A stretch of 44,185 nt of DNA from an uncultured Erysipelotrichaceae bacterium (lineage in GTDB: Bacteria > Bacillota_I > Bacilli_A > RF39 > UBA660): NCBI GenBank assembly GCA_902800945.1, contig CADCFX010000010.1:1-44185 (forward strand), read 5' to 3'. Position numbers and translations under genes: made by a program. Positions within the stretch are counted from its first letter, which is position 1. Each line of letters begins with the position of its first letter. A model generated the notes under the pieces. It saw nothing but the letters and a program-made list of their open reading frames with translations. It searched no databases and was not told where the DNA came from. Below, one piece after another: positions 7,832 to 15,617 of the stretch.

Positions 7832-10255
7832 TTAAACTCCTTCTTTCTCTTCTTTTTTTAATGAGAGAGTGAGATAGTGCATAGATAATTCATCTATTCG
7901 AGGGAAACCACTATCTTTGCTTCCCCAATCTTTATAATATGGCCGATCGTCTATTATTTGATGATAAACTAACCTTACCTTATCTGAGATACTTTTACTT
8001 GATATTGTTTGTAACAATTCGTTACCAAATATATTATCTCCTGACATATATGCTTCTCTGGCAATTAATAAAGTCAAGATATCTTGGTTATCTTCAGATA
8101 ATTGTTCCCAAACGTTTGCATATTCTTTCTGAGCAATAAGTGACCTTAAGATATCTTTGATATCTTCAGGAAGTTGTTCCGGTTTTTCTTCATTACCTAA
8201 ATTTTTAATGATTTGGTCTACTATCTGCAAAATAGTCTCTTGGACATTTTCTAGTCCAAAGTTGTACTTATTTATAAGAGCTTGTTCTGAAAAGACAAGA
8301 TTGTTAGTTTCCAGTTCGTTAGATTGGTCTTTTTCACAAAGATACGAAATGGTAGAAGAATACTCTGACTTAATATTTTCTCTTTGTGTTAACGCTGATG
8401 CGAGAGAATAGTATTGGCGAGACAAATGATATTCTCCCAGACCTTTATATGTTCCTCCGAGAACTGCCAAAACGTTGGATAAGTTTTGAGGACGGTCTAA
8501 ATAGTGTAACGCTAACAATCCTGATTGACGCGCTCCACTATAGTCCCCTCTTGCTAGTTTTGAATTCAAATCAGATATAGCGCTACAATAATCGAAAGTT
8601 GCAATGTGAGGAGAGTATTTTAAGACAAGTCTTTTTTCTTTCCCTTCCACCATGACGTATGTTGATATATCTTCATAATCTTCTTTAATTATTATTCGTA
8701 AATCATTCAATCTGGCTTCTGACATTGGAGGAAGTACTATAATGTCTTTTCTTAACATCAAATTCATATGTAATACCCTTGCATAGTCTTCAGGTAACTC
8801 AGGTTCCTTAGAATACTCTTCTTCTAATTGCGATGAGGATGTTGAAATCGGTGTTTGTTGCGGTTCGGCGAATATTCCTAAAGAGTTTTCCTGATCCTCA
8901 AAGACACCCATTACTGTCCCTAATTCTTGGTTTATTGATACTGCTATTGTGTGTAAGCTGTAATATAGACTTGACAACCCTAATTGATTGCCATTGTAAG
9001 CTCTTGCTGCACCTTCTAAATAACCCTTAGCATCTAGGGAGAAGTCTCGATTTTTAAACTTTGGCAGATCTTTTTCTACCCTTACAAACTCTTGATTTTC
9101 TCTTTCACATATATCTATAAGCGTTCTAAAGTAAGATATATATGTACTATTATCTGTTCCAAGATAAAGGCTTATATATGACAAAACAATCTCTATATTA
9201 TCACAGCTTTTTAAAACTGTTATAATATCAGATACAGTTATGTTATCTTTTTTTAATTCGTATAAATCTCTTAGTAATATATAAATAGGATCATTATCTT
9301 TTGGGTTATTCTCTTCTCTTACTGCAAATGCTGCAGCTAATAAGTAATTATCATTATTTAGCGCTTCAGTTATGCTATGGGCTTTTGGTGTTATTGGAGT
9401 GGGGATAGCCCTACCTTTTTTTATATTTATAATAATTTCAGAAATTCTTAAAACCGTCTTTTCCTGATAGCTAAGTAACTTGTGGTATTCAATCGTTTTC
9501 AAGTATTCAACTATTTCTTCGTATTTCTTCTCTTTTACCAGATTCAGAATCTTTTTTTCTTTTATTCTTTTATACTCTGTTGCTGCTACAACAAGCTTAG
9601 ACAAGATGACATCGGTTGTTGAGGGACTATTTTCCTTTTCTTCTTTTATATTTTTCAGCTTTTCTTTAACTTCATTAATGGATCCTTCGCTAATTAAATC
9701 TCTAATTGTATTGGAAAAACTTTCATTTGATTCTGTTGTTTTTAAAATCTGAGCAAGTCCCCCGCTTCTAATATCCTTAAACCACGACTTGAAATCCTTT
9801 GGAAGCACTATTATATGGTCTAATAGTGAGACAAAAGCAGCAGCGTCAGATATGCAATCCGAATCATTTGTATCTCTTAGCACCCTGATATAATCCCAAA
9901 CTTCTGGGTAATCCTTTTCATTGATTATCAATAAAATAGCTTTGTAGCTTGCTTCTATACTTATTTCATCTATATCAGGCGATGCTATTCTAATGCACAG
10001 CTGATAACACTTTTTTGATTGCTCAGGGACCAGATAGGGTCCCTTTTCAAACAATTCTTTTCTTCCTATAAATGAATAAACACCTGGTTTTTTTCTTGCG
10101 ATAAAGCTCTTCTCCACAAATTTGGATATATAATGCTTTGAAAAACCAGCTTCAAGCAATTCCTTTCTACTATATATAACTTCATTTCCTTTAGGAATCG
10201 GTTTGTTTAAAATCAATTCAATTAGTTTATCTCTTTCTTCTTCATAACATTTCAT
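7832..10255 (-). CDS. Large helical-repeat protein with N-terminal winged-helix-like domain, function unknown
   Basis: The 807-aa product starts at the ATG at 10255, which has AAGGAG seven bases upstream. Residues about 15-60 (VIYSRKELLEAGFSKHYISK, then KKPGVYSF) resemble the winged-helix N-terminus of AbiEi-type antitoxin/regulator proteins; this is resemblance by eye. The rest is helical, with TPR-like stretches such as NVLAVLGGTYKGLGEYHLSR near 610-630. There is no signal peptide or membrane helix. No AbiEii-type nucleotidyltransferase partner is present, so a toxin-antitoxin role is not supported. It could be a DNA-binding regulator or a scaffold. It has its own promoter, and two terminators with the same stem flank it. 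Confidence 0.75.
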   Translation of the reverse strand: MKCYEEERDKLIELILNKPIPKGNEVIYSRKELLEAGFSKHYISKFVEKSFIARKKPGVYSFIGRKELFEKGPYLVPEQSKKCYQLCIRIASPDIDEISIEASYKAILLIINEKDYPEVWDYIRVLRDTNDSDCISDAAAFVSLLDHIIVLPKDFKSWFKDIRSGGLAQILKTTESNESFSNTIRDLISEGSINEVKEKLKNIKEEKENSPSTTDVILSKLVVAATEYKRIKEKKILNLVKEKKYEEIVEYLKTIEYHKLLSYQEKTVLRISEIIINIKKGRAIPTPITPKAHSITEALNNDNYLLAAAFAVREENNPKDNDPIYILLRDLYELKKDNITVSDIITVLKSCDNIEIVLSYISLYLGTDNSTYISYFRTLIDICERENQEFVRVEKDLPKFKNRDFSLDAKGYLEGAARAYNGNQLGLSSLYYSLHTIAVSINQELGTVMGVFEDQENSLGIFAEPQQTPISTSSSQLEEEYSKEPELPEDYARVLHMNLMLRKDIIVLPPMSEARLNDLRIIIKEDYEDISTYVMVEGKEKRLVLKYSPHIATFDYCSAISDLNSKLARGDYSGARQSGLLALHYLDRPQNLSNVLAVLGGTYKGLGEYHLSRQYYSLASALTQRENIKSEYSSTISYLCEKDQSNELETNNLVFSEQALINKYNFGLENVQETILQIVDQIIKNLGNEEKPEQLPEDIKDILRSLIAQKEYANVWEQLSEDNQDILTLLIAREAYMSGDNIFGNELLQTISSKSISDKVRLVYHQIIDDRPYYKDWGSKDSGFPRIDELSMHYLTLSLKKEEKEGV

Positions 10256-10293
10256 TTTATTTCTCCTTTTTGTAACATACAATACCCTATTCA

Positions 10294-10323
10294 ATTATAG
10301 TTGATAATTCAAAGTGTTTTCAA
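10294..10323 (-). promoter_or_regulatory. Sigma-A type promoter of the 807-aa gene
   Basis: TTGAAA (10318-10323) and a perfect TATAAT (10294-10299) are separated by 18 bases on the minus strand. They sit between the terminator of the ABC transporter gene and the ATG at 10255. Confidence 0.7.
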
Positions 10324-10336
10324 TATTTTTTGATAT

Positions 10337-10366
10337 AAAAAGAAGTATTAGATATCTAATACTTCT
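10337..10366 (-). terminator. Terminator of the ABC transporter gene
   Basis: A perfect 26-base palindrome (10341-10366) centred on GATATC is followed by a U-run on the minus strand. It overlaps the last codons of the transporter gene. Confidence 0.9.
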
Positions 10367-12081
10367 GGGCTATATAATTTCTTATATAGTTTTGAGGTCT
10401 TCATAAGTTCTTCATGATTACCTGAAGCACTTACTCGACCTTTTTCGATACAATAGATAACATCGGCATCCATAATAGTGGAAAGACGATGGGCAACTAT
10501 TATAATTGTATGATCTTTTACAAGGTTATCTATTGTTTTCTTTATGTATTCTTGAGACTCGTTGTCTAAAGCACTGGTAGCTTCGTCAAAAAGAATAATT
10601 TTTGTATTCTTTAACAGCGTTCTCGCTATAGCTATTCTTTGCTTTTGACCTCCTGACAAGTTTACACCACCTTCACCTATTAGTGTTTCATATTGATTAG
10701 GCAAAGACATAATATATTCGTCAATATAAGCTTTTTTACAGACTTCTCTTACTTCTTCTAAAGTAACATCTTCTTTTACTACTTTAAAATTATCCATTAT
10801 TGTAGTATTAAATAAAAACGGAGATTGTCTAATTACAGAAATATTATCTCGCAAAGATTTTTCTGATAATTGTTTAATATTGATATCATTGATTTTTATT
10901 GTCCCTTTTACACTATCAAAATATCTTAATAATAGGTTAAATAATGTAGATTTTCCTTCTCCGGATTTACCTACTATAGCTATTTTTTTATTTGGTTTTA
11001 AATTCATTGTTAAACCCTTTAATATTAATTCTTCATCATCTCGATACTTAAAATAGACATTGTTAAATTCTATTTCGTAATTATTTCCTTTTAATACTCT
11101 TTTACCAAATTGTTCATCCAAGTATAATTCATTACCAATCAATTCGTCTATTCTTTTCAAAGATACGGTTACTTTATTAAAGCTAACACCAAATTCTGAA
11201 AGAGATTCTACTACCTCATCTATTCGCCAAATATACTTTTCAACCACTATAAAGGATGCAAAAGTTATTAACCCTTGAAAGTATTGGTGTCCTAAAGTAA
11301 ATAGTATTACAAATTGAATTGTAAAATAGAATAGATTATTAATGATGTAATAAATACTTTCGTTTTTACCAGCTTCTTTTTCTTTGTTAAACAAAGAATC
11401 AATACGCTTAAAAACTCGATTGTTGATGTTTCCTTTAATGCCTAAAGCTTTTATTTCTCTTATACCAGATATATTTTGAGTAGCAACTCTTACATATTCG
11501 TCTGCTTCTTTTTTAATATCCTCATTAATTCTTTTTAATTTTGGATAATAGATGTTAGAAAGAACAAACATTACAACACATAATATAATTAGTTCTATAC
11601 CAACTGATAACGAAATTGTAAATGAAATAACAACGATAATTATGGCAATTATTAAACGGCAAGTAAGTTTTATCAGCTTTTGCAATAATTCCAATACTCT
11701 ATCTGGATCTGTATACATCCTATTAATGAATTCTCCAACACCTATTTCTTCATAGGCGACAGCTGGTAGATTACTTACTTTTCGATATAAGTCTTTGTTA
11801 ACGTTACTCATAAATTTCTTTTCTAATTTATTATAGATTAAATCGACTGGTAAGGAGATTAATACCCAACATAGGATAATAACCCCACTCCAACAAACTA
11901 GGTATATGATAAATCTTTTTTCATTCCCTTTAGAAATGGCCTCGAGAGCATTAGCCCATATAAAAGCATTTAAAAGGGGTTCAAAGTATCTCAAAATCGA
12001 AAAGACTAAATAAATTGTAAATAGTAATTTATCCTCTTTTAAGTACCGAAACAGTATTTTGAAATGTTTCAGTCTTTTCAT
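10348..12081 (-). CDS. ABC exporter, fused membrane and ATPase domains
   Basis: The 577-aa half-transporter has six predicted membrane helices within residues about 15-310 and a C-terminal ATPase. Walker A is GKSGEGKST near 369-377, the signature LSGGQKQR near 475-482, Walker B IILFDEATSALD just after, and the switch His is in IIIVAHRLST. It would act as a homodimer, or as a heterodimer with a partner encoded elsewhere. The substrate is unknown; the type covers drug, lipid and peptide export. It has no peptidase domain. It is preceded by a 34-codon leader ORF and hairpins, one of which buries its ribosome binding site (GGGAAG), so expression is probably induced. Confidence 0.92.
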   Translation of the reverse strand: MKRLKHFKILFRYLKEDKLLFTIYLVFSILRYFEPLLNAFIWANALEAISKGNEKRFIIYLVCWSGVIILCWVLISLPVDLIYNKLEKKFMSNVNKDLYRKVSNLPAVAYEEIGVGEFINRMYTDPDRVLELLQKLIKLTCRLIIAIIIVVISFTISLSVGIELIILCVVMFVLSNIYYPKLKRINEDIKKEADEYVRVATQNISGIREIKALGIKGNINNRVFKRIDSLFNKEKEAGKNESIYYIINNLFYFTIQFVILFTLGHQYFQGLITFASFIVVEKYIWRIDEVVESLSEFGVSFNKVTVSLKRIDELIGNELYLDEQFGKRVLKGNNYEIEFNNVYFKYRDDEELILKGLTMNLKPNKKIAIVGKSGEGKSTLFNLLLRYFDSVKGTIKINDINIKQLSEKSLRDNISVIRQSPFLFNTTIMDNFKVVKEDVTLEEVREVCKKAYIDEYIMSLPNQYETLIGEGGVNLSGGQKQRIAIARTLLKNTKIILFDEATSALDNESQEYIKKTIDNLVKDHTIIIVAHRLSTIMDADVIYCIEKGRVSASGNHEELMKTSKLYKKLYSPEVLDI

Positions 12082-12085
12082 ATTC

Positions 12086-12105
12086 TTCCCTTTCTATAAA
12101 GGAAA
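12086..12105 (-). promoter_or_regulatory. Hairpin burying the ribosome binding site of the ABC gene
   Basis: In the minus-strand RNA, UUUCCUUU (12105-12098) can pair with AAAGGGAA (12093-12086) around a 4-base loop, with one G-U pair. The second arm contains the AAGGGAAG ribosome binding site of the transporter. The first arm begins five bases after the stop codon of the leader ORF, within the footprint of a ribosome finishing that ORF. Confidence 0.6.
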
Positions 12106-12109
12106 TGAA

Positions 12110-12214
12110 TTAAAATAAAGTTCTCACAGGAAATAGTATTTCGTGAGAAAATAACATTATTTTTCTGTTCACGTCCTCTAGTCTAATTGTTTTATTTTGA
12201 ATTCTATTGCCCAT
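12110..12214 (-). CDS. 34-codon leader ORF upstream of the ABC exporter
   Basis: An ATG at 12214 is preceded at 7 bases by GAGGAG, one of the stronger ribosome binding sites in the window, and the frame runs 34 codons to a TAA. The peptide begins MGNRIQNKTIRLEDVNRK and ends in FPVRTLF. It has no cysteine and no signal peptide. It is transcribed from a near-perfect promoter about 30 bases upstream and ends 28 bases before the exporter. A strong hairpin covers its last third and a second hairpin holds the exporter start site. I read it as a regulatory leader peptide, as in ribosome-stalling control of resistance genes. A secreted or exported peptide substrate is the alternative. Confidence 0.65.
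   Translation of the reverse strand: MGNRIQNKTIRLEDVNRKIMLFSHEILFPVRTLF
12121..12149 (-). promoter_or_regulatory. Strong hairpin within the leader ORF
   Basis: TTCTCAC (12121-12127) pairs with GTGAGAA (12143-12149), and the inner GAAAT pairs with ATTTC around a 3-base loop with a 2-base bulge: 12 bp in all. It is not followed by a U-run, so it is not a terminator. Confidence 0.65.
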
Positions 12215-12249
12215 TTTCTCACTCCTCTCTTTCCATAAAATTCCTCATC

Positions 12250-12278
12250 AATATAACACCAAAAAAAGATAGTGTCAA
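12250..12278 (-). promoter_or_regulatory. Consensus sigma-A promoter of leader ORF and ABC exporter
   Basis: A perfect TTGACA (12273-12278) and TATATT (12250-12255) are separated by exactly 17 bases on the minus strand, the best classical promoter in the window. The -35 lies inside the terminator stem of the upstream FemAB gene. The predicted start is near 12243. Confidence 0.8.
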
Positions 12279-12304
12279 CTTTTAATGGTTGACCCTATCT
12301 TTTT
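12263..12304 (-). terminator. Terminator of the FemAB-like gene
   Basis: Long arms (AAAAAGATAGGGTCAAC and GTTGACACTATCTTTTT on the minus strand, one mismatch) enclose a short loop. The FemAB stop codon and the next promoter's -35 are both embedded in it. Confidence 0.9.
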
Positions 12305-13524
12305 ATTATTCTTTTTATTTTTCTTAAAAGGTTATATATCTTAGCCTTAGAATCTATATCAAGGATGTATGATCCTAGCAATTCTTCTACATAGCCGCCA
12401 AAACCCTTTTTAAATTCATATACTCCATAATCTTTACCTTTAGGGTTAAATACGTCTTGTATACCATAGAAATTATATCTTCTGTAGCCATTATCCGCTG
12501 CATACTTTATGATTTCCCATTGGAGACGATATTGGCCACAGTATTTCATATACTCTTCATACGAGCCACTAAACAAATATACTATTTCATCACCATACAG
12601 GATAAACATAGCAGCTGACAAAGGAATAACATTTCCTTTTTCAGCTTTTAGAGCTTCTGTTTCTTTTATTTTATTCTCATTAGATTCTAATTGTTTTTTA
12701 TACTCTTCTTTTTTCTTACGATTTGAAGAAGAATCTGACAATTCATTTATTTTCCTGTTGTACTCTTCTATTTCCGCTTTCAAATTAGAGATGTATTCAT
12801 CGCAGTTTAATTCGCATATTTTAAAAACCACATCTTTCCCAAAAGCATCATACATATCTTCATAGTATTTCAATGTCTTATCTTGGAACTCTCTTCTATC
12901 ACATGTATCTTCAGTTATTTTTTTAAATTCTTGTAATTGGTCTTTGTTTAAATCTCGTATGTTTAATTTGAACTTGGAAATCGTTTTGTTGATATTATTT
13001 CTAGTACTACTACGAAATTCTTTAAATAGTTCCTCTGAACTTTTTCCGTTAATGTCAAGACAGTAGCACCATTTTACTTGAGCGCCATTATCATTGTAGT
13101 AATACCCTAGTTTTTCCAAATTTTTTGCTATCGGGCGATTATCTACTTCACCAGTTTCTTTGGCATCCATATCGCGCGAAACATTTACAATATAAGGATC
13201 TATAATTATTCTAAGAGCGTCTTTCTCTTTTAAAAACTTCTTAAGCTCCTCGGTAAAAAAATTTAACAACTCTGTATCAGAATAATCCATAATATATCCT
13301 TTGTAGCTTTCAAAAGTTTTTTTACCCCAAAACCTATGTCCGGTATCAGCGATAAATGCCGCCGCTAATACCTTACCTTTTTTATCTTTTACACCAACTA
13401 AATAATTTTCTTTTCCTTCTTTTTCTATTCTATCCCTCATCATAGTTGTTTGAAAGAAATTTTTTTCGGGCCTTTGATCAACAAATCTCGTGAATTCTTC
13501 ATCTTTTAACAAAGTAAATTTCAT
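12295..13524 (-). CDS. FemAB-family aminoacyl-tRNA-dependent peptidoglycan amino-acid transferase
   Basis: FemX/FemA/MurM enzymes add amino acids from charged tRNA to the peptide stem of lipid II in the cytoplasm, making the cross-bridge. The 409-aa product is normal length. It has two GNAT-like halves, with a helical coiled-coil arm at about residues 242-285 (EIEEYNRKINEL, then KKKEEYKKQLES) that is typical of the family, and near the end YGIQDVFNPKGKDYGVYEFK, the conserved FemAB C-terminal segment. The start is the ATG at 13524 with GGTGAT six bases upstream; codons before it are not used. The amino acid added cannot be predicted. Confidence 0.93.
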   Translation of the reverse strand: MKFTLLKDEEFTRFVDQRPEKNFFQTTMMRDRIEKEGKENYLVGVKDKKGKVLAAAFIADTGHRFWGKKTFESYKGYIMDYSDTELLNFFTEELKKFLKEKDALRIIIDPYIVNVSRDMDAKETGEVDNRPIAKNLEKLGYYYNDNGAQVKWCYCLDINGKSSEELFKEFRSSTRNNINKTISKFKLNIRDLNKDQLQEFKKITEDTCDRREFQDKTLKYYEDMYDAFGKDVVFKICELNCDEYISNLKAEIEEYNRKINELSDSSSNRKKKEEYKKQLESNENKIKETEALKAEKGNVIPLSAAMFILYGDEIVYLFSGSYEEYMKYCGQYRLQWEIIKYAADNGYRRYNFYGIQDVFNPKGKDYGVYEFKKGFGGYVEELLGSYILDIDSKAKIYNLLRKIKRIIKR

Positions 13525-13563
13525 AATATCACCGATATTATTATACAATAGTTTTAGCAAAAG

Positions 13564-13587
13564 AAAAAGACCTCCAGACGGGGTCTT
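13564..13587 (-). terminator. Terminator of the 385-aa membrane protein gene
   Basis: AAGACC/GGTCTT arms, extended by GC-rich loop bases, are followed by a U-rich run on the minus strand, overlapping the stop codon at 13586. Confidence 0.75.
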
Positions 13588-14743
13588 ATTGACTTAAATC
13601 AGTATATTTTTGTAGCAAATCATTGTAGGTTGGGTTTGTTTCCAGATGCAAATATGGATATGCCGCATTATATTGCTCAATTATTAGTTTTATCTGATAA
13701 TATCTATTTTTTTGTTCGTTTGCATTCATATAATCAAGGTTTGCACTCATTTTAGTAATATCATTTTTTAACAGACCTAGAATTTCCTCAGTAATTTTAT
13801 TCATTTGTTCAACTGCTGCTTTATTAAAGCTATTATCTTCAGGAATAGCACTAAATGTATTATAAGCTTTGTTATAGTCTTTAGCATTATAGTAGTTTAA
13901 AGCGTCAAAGTAGCTCGTAGATGTCTCTTTTAAATGACTTAACCTCTCTTTGATATTGTTATAATCGACCTCACTTAATAGTTCTGCTTCGTTAAATTTT
14001 ATGCTTCTTAAACTATTAAGGTATTCGTCTAAATCAAGTATTTTGTTATCATATTGTATTTCAGTAGAAGAATTCTTTATAATATCATCAATTATTTTTT
14101 CTATTTGTTTTAACACTATACTATTTATTTCTGACATTTTTTCAGGATCAGAGGAGTTATCAACCAACATTTTTTCTATATTATTTTTTTCTCTTGTTTG
14201 GTAGTAATTATTAAGCTCGGCAGAAAAATCTAATTCCTCTATTGGTGGGTCGTCTTTAGTATGAATAGTAATTGGCTTTATTATTACTTTCTCTTTGCTT
14301 TTATCCATTCTGGCATAAGATACCATGATGGCAACGATAATTACGAACATAACAACAATGAAGGCTAATCTAGCGCTTTGAAAATGAGCTCTTTTTTCTT
14401 CTTTCTTTCTAGCGGCCTCAATTGCGTCCGTGTCAATAGTAGTTAAATCTTCTTGCTCATTTGGTAATTCGGCGCCAGTGTTATCCAAAGCATCTTCTTC
14501 ATCATCTGGTTTTGTTTCGACATTAGTTTCCTCATTACTTATATTCTGATAGGGATTAAAGTTAGTGCTAACATCATCGTAGGGATTAGAATTTATTTCT
14601 TCTAATTCCGGTTCATAAGAATCGCGTGAAAGTTCTTCTTTATAAATTGGCAGTTCTAGTTCATCTACACTATCAATTTCTTGACTGTTAATTTGTTTTT
14701 CTTTGTTGGTTTCAGAAATGTCAGGGAACTCAAATCCTTTCAT
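13586..14743 (-). CDS. Single-pass membrane protein with acidic cytoplasmic tail, unknown
   Basis: The 385-aa product starts at the ATG at 14743 (AAGGTGTGAT upstream). About 120 N-terminal residues are very acidic and low in complexity (Glu, Asp, Asn). A basic patch (ARKKEEKRAHF) then precedes one membrane helix (LAFIVVMFVIIVAIMVSYAR, about 125-145). The C-terminal 240 residues outside are helical with Tyr and Asn (YFDALNYYNAKDYNKAYNTF), hinting at a TPR-like extracellular domain. The charge pattern puts the N-terminus in the cytoplasm. It is a single-gene unit. Function unknown; an envelope or cell-division role is only a guess. Confidence 0.8.
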   Translation of the reverse strand: MKGFEFPDISETNKEKQINSQEIDSVDELELPIYKEELSRDSYEPELEEINSNPYDDVSTNFNPYQNISNEETNVETKPDDEEDALDNTGAELPNEQEDLTTIDTDAIEAARKKEEKRAHFQSARLAFIVVMFVIIVAIMVSYARMDKSKEKVIIKPITIHTKDDPPIEELDFSAELNNYYQTREKNNIEKMLVDNSSDPEKMSEINSIVLKQIEKIIDDIIKNSSTEIQYDNKILDLDEYLNSLRSIKFNEAELLSEVDYNNIKERLSHLKETSTSYFDALNYYNAKDYNKAYNTFSAIPEDNSFNKAAVEQMNKITEEILGLLKNDITKMSANLDYMNANEQKNRYYQIKLIIEQYNAAYPYLHLETNPTYNDLLQKYTDLSQ

Positions 14744-14769
14744 AAGTATCACACCTTTTTATCTTTTTA

Positions 14770-14778
14770 AGTATAGCA
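14770..14778 (-). promoter_or_regulatory. Extended -10 promoter of the 385-aa gene
   Basis: TGCTATACT on the minus strand lies 26 bases upstream of the ATG at 14743, with no convincing -35. Confidence 0.55.
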
Positions 14779-14812
14779 TAATTTTTCTTAAAAATATATA
14801 TTTATGCCAAAT

Positions 14813-14839
14813 AAAAAAACTACTATTCTTCTGTAGTTT
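14813..14839 (-). terminator. Terminator after rpmF
   Basis: AAACTAC/GTAGTTT arms are followed by seven U on the minus strand, overlapping the last codons of rpmF. Confidence 0.85.
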
Positions 14840-15017
14840 CTTCTTCTACTTTTACTACTTCTTTGCCTTTGTAGTATCCGCATTTTGTACATACTCTATG
14901 TGGTCTTAATGTTGCTCCACATTGTGGACAAACTGTTAAAGCCCCAACTTCTTTTTTCAAGTGAGTACGACGCATTCTTTTTTTTGTTTTACTTGTTCTT
15001 CTAAAAGGAACTGCCAT
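14823..15017 (-). CDS. rpmF: Ribosomal protein bL32
   Basis: The 64-aa product starts [19 protein letters not shown] and carries the zinc-ribbon form, CPQCG then CTKCGYY (four cysteines near residues 29-45), so it is the zinc-binding C+ type rather than the zinc-free paralogue. The true start is the ATG at 15017 with AAGGAG eight bases upstream; nine codons before it belong to the untranslated leader. The acidic tail ([11 protein letters not shown]) is slightly longer than usual. It follows yceD by 62 bases, the common Gram-positive order. Confidence 0.97.
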   Translation of the reverse strand: MAVPFRRTSKTKKRMRRTHLKKEVGALTVCPQCGATLRPHRVCTKCGYYKGKEVVKVEEETTEE

Positions 15018-15079
15018 GATTTCACTCCTTCCCTTCTTTTTCAAGTAGCTCTATCAAAGGAGCTAGTCTTGGACTTTCA

Positions 15080-15496
15080 TTAGTCTTCTTTTAATAATTC
15101 CCAACCCTCACCTTTTAATTCATAGTCCTTTTCAGGGTTAACTCTAAGGCTGATGGGAACCTCTAGAACAATATTTTGCCATAAAATATCAATAATATCA
15201 AGTCTTTTCGACTCGTTTTTATCATTTTCTTCTGTGTTTTCCCCTAATACCTCGTTAATATGTATGTCTAATGGGTAATCAACCGGTTCAAGGGTTAAAG
15301 AATCCTCTAAAACCATAACTCCTTTAACATCACATTCAAATACTATTTCGTTAGTTACACTATAATAAGCGCGCCCCTTTACAGTAATATTGTCTAATTT
15401 TTTTATTGGGGTCTTTTTGATGTATGATTCATCAAATGATATTACATCATCGATGACTATTCCTTTCTCATCTATCTTAGCTAAATCTATATACAT
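15080..15496 (-). CDS. YceD/DUF177-family rRNA accumulation protein
   Basis: DUF177 proteins lie next to rpmF in most bacteria and are needed for normal 23S rRNA levels. The 138-aa product has the family layout: a beta-rich middle (IKKLDNITVKGRAYYSVTNE), one cysteine in VFECDVKGVM, and the C-terminal box LEVPISLRVNPE. The usual second metal-binding cysteines are absent. The ribosome binding site is AGGTGATAAT. It is co-transcribed with rpmF from the promoter at 15519. Confidence 0.9.
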   Translation of the reverse strand: MYIDLAKIDEKGIVIDDVISFDESYIKKTPIKKLDNITVKGRAYYSVTNEIVFECDVKGVMVLEDSLTLEPVDYPLDIHINEVLGENTEENDKNESKRLDIIDILWQNIVLEVPISLRVNPEKDYELKGEGWELLKED

Positions 15497-15518
15497 ATTA
15501 TCACCTGCTAACTATTCA

Positions 15519-15527
15519 ATTATAGCA
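15519..15527 (-). promoter_or_regulatory. Extended -10 promoter of yceD-rpmF
   Basis: TGCTATAAT on the minus strand is 23 bases from the yceD ATG. A perfect TTGACA lies 25 bases upstream of the -10, too far to pair with it. The divergent tmcAL promoter is about 60 bases away. Confidence 0.6.
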
Positions 15528-15585
15528 TATTGTACTATTTAGATAAAGATGTCAAATAATTATACAGATTAATTCTGATTAGATA

Positions 15586-15594
15586 TGATATAAT
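15586..15594 (+). promoter_or_regulatory. Extended -10 promoter of tmcAL
   Basis: TGATATAAT on the plus strand lies 24 bases before the tmcAL ATG. There is no good -35. Confidence 0.6.
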
Positions 15595-15617
15595 AAATTA
15601 TAGTAAGGAATGATGAT

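Noticed and set aside
12110-12214. 34-codon ORF as a bacteriocin precursor
   Set aside because: It has no double-glycine leader, no cysteine and no adjacent immunity or peptidase gene, so a regulatory leader fits better; kept only as an alternative.
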